NCBI GenBank assembly: GCA_015852425.1
Contig: JAAAIG010000850.1
Span: 5,242 to 16,267 of the forward strand
Direction of reading: 5' to 3'
From: Gryganskiella cystojenkinii
Lineage: Eukaryota > Mortierellomycota > Mortierellomycetes > Mortierellales > Mortierellaceae
DNA length: 11,026 nucleotides
The notes below the pieces were generated by a model. The model worked only from the letters and a program-made list of their open reading frames with translations, searched no databases and was not told the origin of the DNA. Positions 1 to 6,110 of the stretch are shown piece after piece. Position 1 is the stretch's first letter. The number at the start of each line of letters is the position of its first letter. A program made the translations under genes and the position numbers.

Positions 1-70
1 TTTTTTTGTTGAGCCTTGGAGGGAGTGAGGAACAGGCAGTAGCACGAAGAAGAAGCTGGAGGCGTTCCAT
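1..70 (-). CDS. possible 5' end of a gene running off the left edge (mitochondrial-presequence-like N-terminus)
   Basis: An ATG at 70-68 opens a minus-strand frame that has no stop through the window edge (23 codons plus one base). The start context is good for a eukaryote: AAGAAA precedes the ATG and G follows it. The readable N-terminus is MERLQLLLRATACSSLPPRL followed by NKK. It has spaced arginines, leucines, serines and only one acidic residue, which resembles a mitochondrial targeting presequence. If real, the gene lies in tandem downstream of the fucosyltransferase-like gene and its promoter would lie within 71-598. The product cannot be named from so short a piece. The stretch could equally be untranslated leader or chance, so confidence is low. 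Confidence 0.3.
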   Translation of the reverse strand, partial: MERLQLLLRATACSSLPPRLNKK

Positions 71-598
71 TTTCTTTGTCTCCTCCTTTTGGTCGTCTAT
101 GCGTGAAGAGACTGCGGTCTGAACTTGTTTTTTTTTTCGTTCGGATTGTTTCTGATCGGTACCATGCTATGGTGGCGAGAGCAGCTTTTCCGTTCTCGCA
201 TTGGCAGAACGCCTCTAAGTGAGTCGCTCCTTGACTCATGGGTGGACTTATTTTTTACTCCAGCCCAAAGAGAGAGGTGAAAAAAGAACTGTCAGAGCTT
301 CGCGACTGCTCAGCCTCCTCACCTCATCCTCCAAAAAAATAAAAAAAACAAGATCGAATCGAACAAAACGAACTGTGAAACGGGAATACGATTATTATTA
401 TTTTCGCCTTTTCAAAAAACACTCGTGGGAACCGGAGGCGCGACTCTTTGCAACACCTTTCAACTCAAGCTTGGTTTTGCCTCCCAATCACCCAATGAGA
501 TCTGTTTTATCCTGCGTTTTTTTTTTCTATGTGGAGGCGGAGCCTTTCCTGATCTATTATGCTGGTGGATATGCTATGATAGGCTGTCCAAATTTTGA
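71..598. other. intergenic region, left
   Basis: No convincing gene is seen here. The region is 3' of the O-fucosyltransferase-like gene and possibly 5' of the partial gene at the left edge. It has runs of T or A at about 128-138, 334-350 and 517-526, and a short ATT triplet run near 390-402. An open plus-strand frame at 219-638 has no good ATG start and composition driven by simple sequence, so I do not call it. No canonical AATAAA was found on the minus strand after the fucosyltransferase-like stop. Confidence 0.6.
232..238. promoter_or_regulatory. bZIP (Gcn4/AP-1-like) motif TGACTCA
   Basis: The pseudo-palindrome TGACTCA matches the consensus recognised by fungal Gcn4-type and AP-1-type bZIP factors. 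A one-mismatch copy, TGAGTCG, lies just before it at 220-226. The pair is about 150-170 bp upstream of the putative start at 70 on the minus strand. A 7-bp match is easily due to chance, so this is only suggestive. Confidence 0.2.
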
Positions 599-2316
599 TC
601 ATACGGGTGGTGTCCAAGAAGGTCTCGTCCGTGGGTAGAGAGCATTATGACCGTGCCAGCTGAGCTGTCGACGGGCAGCGACGCGAGTCATCGTGCTGAC
701 TTTGGTTCCAACCATGACCTCGGCATTCGCCAAGACCCAGGCATCGACCATGGCCGGTCCAAAGATCCCGAGCTCTTGTTCGGTCGTGTACGCATCGTGG
801 TTCAATCGTCTCCAACCCAATCGAGCCATCGTCTCGTGATCCTTCTTCGAGATCGAATCTGTGGTAACGAGGACTGGTAAGGGTCGGCTCAAGGAGGAAG
901 ACCCCTCTTGGATCTTTCCTCGGGACATTTGAGCCTTCTCGACCGCCTCGGCGTAATGACCCAAGGGGATAATACATGCCAGTCCGGTGACGTCCGTGGA
1001 AGGAGAGGGCGTACGACACTTTTGCCAGATATCGCCTCTCCGAACATGGATAGCGATATACCGACCATCGGTCCTCGTCTCAGGTGCTCGGTTCCTGATC
1101 AAGCGTTTGGCATACTCGCTCACCTTTTCTGTAAAGTACAGGTGTTGTCCGACCGCTCCCCAAGACCGCGGACCCAGAGGATCCTTCAACTTGAATGTAT
1201 GACTCAGGAATAAGAGCCCTTCGTCCTTGAGAGTCCAGAACCGGTCAACGAGATCGTCCATTGTTACGACATCCTCCATATTAAGATTATCCTTGGCTCC
1301 GATCCGGAGGCGATCATAGACGAGAGTCTTGGGATTCCGTTCCGGAGGCCGAACAAACTTTGGTCGGAACAGGAATTGGTTCAGAAACGTGCGTTCGGTC
1401 GCATGCAAAGGTTCGGACCCACCGTATCCATAGATGACATGACAGGTGACGTCCTCTGCCAACATATCCCAGAGAGGGTAAGAATGAGCGATCGGTAATC
1501 GTGCACGTTCACGTCCAATGGCCTCTTGTTCGGTCGTCAAGGGTCGAAGATCGTTCCACTCCACGACTTGGACGCCTGTGGTCTCGGTGAATCGTGTGAG
1601 GTTCAGGTACTCGGACCACCGTTGGTTCGAGTTGTGCTTGTCGTGAGAATTGGTTGTAATGGGTGGGAGGATGAGGGTTCTTTTAAGGCGTTGAGCCATA
1701 TAGGCGGCGTTCTCGAGGGCCATGAACTATTATGGCCAACGGTGACCAAAAAGATAAGCGAGAAAAAGTTAAATAACCGATGTCGATCAAAGCTGATTTT
1801 TTTTGTGTTGTCCAGGTCATCATCATTATCATCATCGTGAACACGAACCTGATTCGTCAGTCCTGCATAGCTGAGGAAAGCAAGGTACTTGATAGAGGGG
1901 TCCAGATAGGTCGAGGGGCGAGGAATCTTCTCGGGCTTAATTGTCAACAACGATGATTTTCCCGGATTGACCTTATTCACAATGACAGGAGAGGCTCCAT
2001 TGTTCTCTGGGTTGGACGTTGGTGTCACTGAAAGTTCCGGGTTGTTTTTGTTGCTATCCTCGGTATTGAGAGCAATTACAGAAACCAGTGGTCTTGCCGG
2101 GGGAGGATGATGAGGACGAGGAGGCGAAGACGTATCAAGTTTGAAGACGGACACCGGTGGCTGCTGTTCTTGTTGCTGGCGTTGATCTTGTGAAGAAGAG
2201 AGAAGAAACTCTACTTCGCTTTCTCGGTTCCAAAAGGTCATTGTGTGAAAGAGAGCTGTGCCTGTGACAAGGACCAAGGTGGCTGTCCAAACTTTCCTCC
2301 TCATGGCTTGGACCAT
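599..2316 (-). CDS. GDP-fucose protein O-fucosyltransferase-like type II membrane protein
   Basis: Two exons, 2316-1849 and 1726-599, are separated by a 122-nt phase-0 GT-AG intron (1848-1727), giving 531 aa. The start has an in-frame TAA nine bases upstream; Met5 is an alternative. Residues 9-29 form a single hydrophobic segment after MVQAMRRK, as in Golgi or ER type II glycosyltransferases. Residues about 32-140 are a Ser/Pro/Gln-rich stem. The catalytic region starts near residue 144: the splice joins LSYAGLTNQ to FMALENAAYMAQRL, a typical family N-terminal motif, which confirms the junction. The donor-binding type motif IAIHVRRGDIW is at about 380-390 (HVRRGD 383-388), LVTTDS at 442-447, and the conserved tail motif VGTKVSTMTRVAARR at about 495-509. 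The family transfers L-fucose from GDP-fucose to Ser/Thr of secretory proteins or to glycans; the acceptor here cannot be told. Family call confident, exact activity inferred. Confidence 0.88.
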
Positions 2317-2442
2317 TCTTATTTAGCTGGATATTAAACAATAAAAAAAATAAAAACGAGACTAAGGTCGAATGAGGGAATGAATGGCAACAGGGACGAC
2401 TCGAATGTAGAATGTCAATGTACACTAAATCGGAAAGTGAAC

Positions 2443-2514
2443 GGAGGAGGAGAGAGAGAGAGGTTTGTCGCGCCCCTTTTTCCTTGTCTCTCTCTTTCTC
2501 TCTGTCTCTCTCCT
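2443..2514. repeat. GA-tract and CT-tract pair (microsatellites in inverted arrangement)
   Basis: A GGAGGAGGAGAGAGAGAG-type purine tract (2443-2462) is followed after a 23-base spacer by a CTCTCT-type pyrimidine tract (2486-2514) on the same strand. The tracts are complementary enough to pair. They lie 127-198 bp upstream of the fucosyltransferase-like start, so they may be in its 5' leader or core promoter. Confidence 0.7.
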
Positions 2515-2848
2515 CGCAGTTTTGTTACCGACAGGCGCAACACAAAAACGACGCCAGTTCTGGGATGATGTTGCACCTCCGCCCAGGTCCTCTCTGCGTT
2601 GTTTTGGCATGTTGACGCTCTGAAAAAGAGATCCGTTCAGCTAAAAATAAGTCCTAGTTTGTCTCTTCCACGCCACTGATGGACGTACAAGAAACACCTG
2701 CGCCGACGAACGGTTTGTTCTTGTTTTTCCATCAGGAACATGCCAGCGCGGAATGAAAGAAGGGCGTTGAAACAGGTCGACCCTCTATCTTTATCTCTGT
2801 CGTCCGATGGGTCAGTCACAGGGACACAGACACCTTTTTTCTTTTGTG

Positions 2849-2872
2849 TGTGGCGGTGTTTGTCCCGCCACA
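2849..2872. repeat. short perfect inverted repeat (8-bp arms, 8-base loop)
   Basis: TGTGGCGG (2849-2856) and CCGCCACA (2865-2872) are exact reverse complements separated by 8 bases. It lies in the non-coding divergent region about 530 bp from the fucosyltransferase-like start. It may be a factor-binding palindrome or chance. Confidence 0.5.
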
Positions 2873-3568
2873 TTAACCTTCCACCAACTCGTTCTCAAAA
2901 GATGCCATTGCAGCAAACCCCCTCAGAAGAAAGGGGGAGTCATTCCACCTTGTTCGCCACTTTTATATCCAATTTAGGACATCAACTGGCAAAGGGGCAC
3001 TCAAGTTTTTGTCTCGGTCCTTCATCGGTTTGTGGCAGAGACGTCCTAGGCTGTCTGTCTTAACTATGTAAACGGAATTCGCGGTGATCAAGCAAACAGA
3101 CATTGCGCCCCTCTTATTTTTTTTGTTCTTGTTGAGGGGTTTAGTGTACCTCCGTCAATTAAGCGGATCGATTCACATCCTTCGGTAGAAATATTACAGT
3201 GTCACTGCGGAGAGGGAGGTCTCGGATGAAAAGATTCTTTGAAAGAAGGGAAGGGATTCGGATCAAGTGTTTGTCATTGCTTCAAAGTTGGGGCTATGGT
3301 CCAGTCGAAAGGCGAAGAGACTCAGAGTCACGATGAGCGAGCTTAAAAACTCTCGGGGCGAAAAGGAAAGAAAACCAAAAGAAGGACGGACCCTGCCTAC
3401 GCGGATTGTTCGGTCTTTTTTAACCTCATTTATGGGTCGCACAATGAGGGAAAAACAAGCTTTCCGCTCGGATTTTCTCACGTCCCCAACCAGTCCAGCT
3501 GTTTGGTCTCTCTTTTTTTGCACACCCAACTGGTCAAGCGAGGTGCGTGCTTCTGTCCCTCCATTACC

Positions 3569-3575
3569 TATAAAG
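3569..3575 (+). promoter_or_regulatory. TATA-box-like element of the flavoprotein gene
   Basis: TATAAAG lies 132 bp upstream of the ATG at 3707 and is followed by a pyrimidine-rich stretch and then an A-rich leader ending in ACAATAATGG. Position and sequence fit a core promoter. It also argues that translation starts at 3707 and not at in-frame alternatives further upstream. Confidence 0.45.
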
Positions 3576-3706
3576 GGCTCAATTCTCTTTTCCACTTTGT
3601 TCTCTTCCTTTCTTTCATCAGCCCCCACAAAACCAATCTCTCCGGAAATCCGAAAAATCCGAACTTCAACTACAACAACGAAGGAACAAAGGACAAAAGA
3701 ACAATA

Positions 3707-4636
3707 ATGGCCGCCACTGTTGACTATACTCCGACATCGCACAAGGCCATCAACCAGATTCATCGGTTGAAGGATCGTGCCCATTATGATGCCGAGACCA
3801 TCCATGGTATCCTTGACAACAACCTCTTGGCCCATGTCGGATTTACGTTGCCTCCCGGTGCTGCAGAGGAGGAGGACTGGCCATTTGTCATGCCTATGTG
3901 CTACGGTCGAATCGACGACATTGTCTATATTCATGGGTGAGGAATCATGTGTCTTGGTCAACTCCAAACTCCGTCCTCAAGCTGCTCGTTGAAACTCATC
4001 TCGTCCAACTTCCTTTTATCCGGTCCCAAAATAGTTATGTCAGCGGACGCATGATGAAAGCCCTTGCCTCGAATGAGCTCCCCAAAGTCTGCATCACCGT
4101 AGGGACTCAATGAATTACAGCTCTTATGCTAAGTACTTCTCCTGTATTCGTTTTGTCCATTGAAATTCGTTGCTTGACTCGTTCTTTTGGTGATCTTTTT
4201 CGATTCAAACTAGGTCTCTCAAGTCGATGCCCTCATTGTCTCCATGTCGCCGTTCCACAACTCGATGAATTATCAATCTGCTGTGATCTTTGGTCGGGGT
4301 CGTTTGGTTGAATCAGAGGAAGAAAAGGACCGAGCTCTTGAAGCCATCACGAACCAGCCCTTCCATCATGCCGACCGTTGGAACGACTCCCGTCCTCCCA
4401 ACAAGATTGATCTTAAATCGACCAAAGTTATTGCGGTCCAGATCGAGAAGGCTTCGGCTAAGATCCGTGCTAGTGGCGTGAGCGATGATATTGCAGACAA
4501 AGAGGACCCCGAGTTGCTCAAGAAACATTATTCCGGCGTCGTGCCCATGAAGGTTGTCTTTGGAGCGCCTGAACCGACACCTTATAACATTGCCGAGACG
4601 CCCAGTTACTTGTTGCCCGAGGCCATGAACAAGTAG
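3707..4636 (+). CDS. pyridoxamine 5'-phosphate oxidase-like flavin-nucleotide-binding protein (Nim-type family)
   Basis: Three exons, 3707-3936, 4035-4098 and 4214-4636, are joined across GT-AG introns of 98 and 115 nt (phases 2 and 0), giving 238 aa. The split-barrel FMN-binding fold shows as HGILDNNLLAHVGFTLPP (about 33-50), VMPMCYGRIDDIVYIHG (61-77), the short middle exon with SGRMMKALASNELPKVCIT (80-98), and SPFHNSMNYQSAVIFGRG (110-127), the family's HxSMNYxS-type motif. Matching phases and continuity of these motifs fix both splices. The C-terminal part (about 190-238) has a GVVPMKVVFGAPEPTPYN-type tail. Relatives bind FMN and may reduce small molecules; bacterial NimA members reduce nitroimidazoles. 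The substrate here is unknown. No signal peptide or membrane segment is seen, so it is probably cytosolic. Start context is strong (A at -3, G at +4). It is convergent with the DUF4286-like gene. Confidence 0.88.
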
Positions 4637-4956
4637 AAGTCTTCGTTGCATTTTTTTTTGCCCCTCAGTTCCTTTGATATGCTTCTCACAGATAGATCCC
4701 CTGTTACTTTCCTCTTGCTTGTTTCCAAGCACAGACTATAAAGAAAAAAAGTTAACCATGAAAACTGGGATTGCCACCTGTGTTGAGTTTTGTGATAGTT
4801 CTTGGAAGAGAAGGGACTTTTTATTTGGTATCGACTCATGGCTCGAGTTTCGAATCCATTTGAGTGTACCCTCCCAGTCCTTCATATTTTTTTTGGTTTG
4901 GTTTGTTGGTTTTCTGTGTTCCTGGTCCCCTGTAAATTTTGCGGCTTGACCCTTTT
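4637..4956. other. convergent intergenic region (two 3' ends)
   Basis: About 320 bp lies between the stops of the flavoprotein gene (plus) and the DUF4286-like gene (minus), so it should hold both 3' untranslated regions and both polyadenylation sites. It contains T-runs (4651-4659, 4887-4894) and an A-run near 4744-4750. No canonical AATAAA was found on either strand. I see no gene in it. Confidence 0.6.
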
Positions 4957-5802
4957 TTAAAAGACGACGCTGAGGGTACGACGGCTAGTGACCAAAAACT
5001 CAAAACGTTCCTGTTCTGCTGTTGCAATCGCTGGTTGATCCTTTTGCAAGTAAGCCTCCAAATGCGCCTGAGAAGCGATAACGTAGTGAACAGTGATATA
5101 GGTCTTTGTGTTGCCCTCCTCCGAAAGCCAGTGCAAACCATCTAAGTTGTTGTTTCGAAAGAGAAAAAAAAAGTCATGAGTACGTGTGCACAAAAGTTTT
5201 TGTGTTGTAAGTACTTCGGTGAGGATACATTTCTCGTGAGAGACAGATACAGATAGAGAGAAGAAAAAAATTCATTCCGAATTGACGGAGCTCTCTCGCC
5301 CTTGCAGTCTGGCAATAAAAAAAATCCTGGGTTCAGGGTGGAGCTCTCAAAAATGCGGGGTTGAAGAGGCTTACAAGGTTTTGGTTGAGAGAAGACCATG
5401 GAGGAGAGAAAGCCGTCGATATTGCTGACCTGGTCCTGTTGTTTGGTGAAGGAGAGGAGTGACGAGAGACGAGAGAGAAAAAGCAAAGAAAAAAAAAAGT
5501 TAGCAGACGAAATGAGCCAAATAAAAAACAAGCAATTATGCTCTCTTTCTCTCTCTCTCGGTAATGAGGAACGACTCGCGTGGACCTTAGCCAACCGTCC
5601 ATGGTCGAAGGTAGAGGAAGTAATGTGAACAACAGCTAACGAAACGAATCATTACCTTTGTGAATGCCTTCAACCAGACAAGGTACTCGTCTACCTTCTC
5701 ACGAGGGATCGACAGGTTAACCTCGTAGACCAAGGTGCCGGGGCTATAAGTGTGAATAGGGGTGGAGGGAGTGGCGGGGGAGAGGGGTGATTCCGAAGAC
5801 AT
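4957..5802 (-). CDS. small DUF4286-like (dimeric alpha/beta-barrel type) protein
   Basis: Three exons, 5802-5656, 5435-5375 and 5141-4957, are joined across GT-AG introns of 220 and 233 nt (phases 0 and 1), giving 130 aa. After a Ser/Pro/Thr-rich N-terminus (1-22) the fold reads as LVYEVNLSIPREKVDEYLVW (24-43), DQVSNIDGFLSSMVFSQPKP (50-69, the tiny 61-nt exon), a strand containing ITVHYVIAS, then HLEAYLQKDQPAIATAEQER and the ending FLVTSRRTLSVVF. The order beta, helix, IDGF turn, beta, tyrosine-rich strand, helix, and RTLxVV end is that of DUF4286, a small ferredoxin-like family related in fold to antibiotic-biosynthesis monooxygenases. Total intron length (453 nt) exceeds coding length (393 nt). 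No function is known; probably cytosolic. Translation and phase are consistent across all exons, which supports the model. Confidence 0.82.
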
Positions 5803-6109
5803 GCTGAAGGATGAAATGAACGTAGTGAATATACTAGGTGGGTATGTAATGGAATGTGCGTTGCTAGGGGTGGGTATGTAATGGAATGTGCGTTGCTAGG
5901 GGTGGGTATCAAAAGAAGAAAAACCAGAAAAGAAAAAGGAAACAAACAAAGAAAACGAAAGAGAGGAACCGTTCTCAGGGGGCCTTAAAATGTTTTTTTT
6001 TCGCGGACCGCGCAACATCGTCTATCAAAATCATCATTTTCCTGTTCCGCATTATCGTGATCATTGGTAAGTTTGCGACCCACGTTCTCTCATATTGGTT
6101 CGTTTTTAT
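5803..6109. promoter_or_regulatory. intergenic region between F-box gene 3' end and DUF4286-like gene
   Basis: Both neighbours are on the minus strand. The 307 bp must hold the 3' end of the F-box gene (AATAAA at its stop) and the promoter of the DUF4286-like gene. It contains a 32-bp tandem repeat (5834-5909), a purine-rich AAAGAAAA-type stretch (5910-5966), a T-run at 5992-6001 and a GC-rich near-palindrome at 6002-6012. No gene is seen. Confidence 0.6.
5834..5909. repeat. 32-bp tandem repeat, about 2.4 copies
   Basis: The unit begins CTAGGGGTGGGTATGTAATG and ends GGAATGTGCGTTG-type sequence. Copy 1 is 5834-5863 (30 bp, two G fewer), copy 2 is 5864-5895 (32 bp), and a partial copy 3 is 5896-5909. 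Apart from the missing GG the copies are identical, which indicates a recent duplication. The array is 32-107 bp upstream of the DUF4286-like start codon, in its leader or core promoter. Confidence 0.9.
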
Positions 6110-6110
6110 T
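6105..6110 (-). terminator. poly(A) signal AATAAA overlapping the F-box gene stop codon
   Basis: On the minus strand the end reads GCATGAATAAAAACG: the stop TGA (6112-6110) shares its final A with the canonical AATAAA hexamer. If used, cleavage would follow within a few tens of bases and the 3' untranslated region would be very short. Other genes in the window show no canonical hexamer, so it may not be essential in this organism. Confidence 0.45.

Larger units (their letters stand above)
2317..3706. promoter_or_regulatory. divergent intergenic region between the fucosyltransferase-like and flavoprotein genes
   Basis: About 1.4 kb separates two divergently transcribed starts (2316 minus, 3707 plus), so it should hold both promoters and both 5' leaders. 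It contains a GA/CT microsatellite pair (2443-2514), two short inverted repeats (2849-2872 and 2918-2937), six AGGGG/CCCCT motifs (2473-3139), a T-run at 3117-3124 and a TATA-like box at 3569. Open frames in it (for example 2637-2873 minus and 2740-3063 plus) lack family motifs and depend on low-complexity sequence, so I call no gene. Confidence 0.6.

Noticed and set aside
219..638. 139-aa plus-strand open frame at the left
   Set aside because: No good ATG start, composition driven by homopolymers, and it runs into the antisense of the fucosyltransferase-like 3' end.
645..1019. 124-aa minus-strand open frame, and plus-strand frames at 647-1213
   Set aside because: Alternative-frame shadows of the fucosyltransferase-like second exon, which carries the family motifs in its own frame.
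2637..3063. Open frames on both strands (2637-2873 minus, 2740-3063 plus) between the divergent genes
   Set aside because: No domain, no partner exon with matching phase, simple-sequence content; treated as promoter region.
3263..3967. 234-aa minus-strand open frame
   Set aside because: It overlaps the first exon and promoter of the flavoprotein gene in antisense, has no recognisable motif, and its residues reflect the reverse of coding and AT-rich leader sequence.
4836..4862. TTCGAATCC resembling a tRNA T-arm (B box)
   Set aside because: No matching A box, acceptor stem or anticodon arm could be found at the right spacing on either strand.
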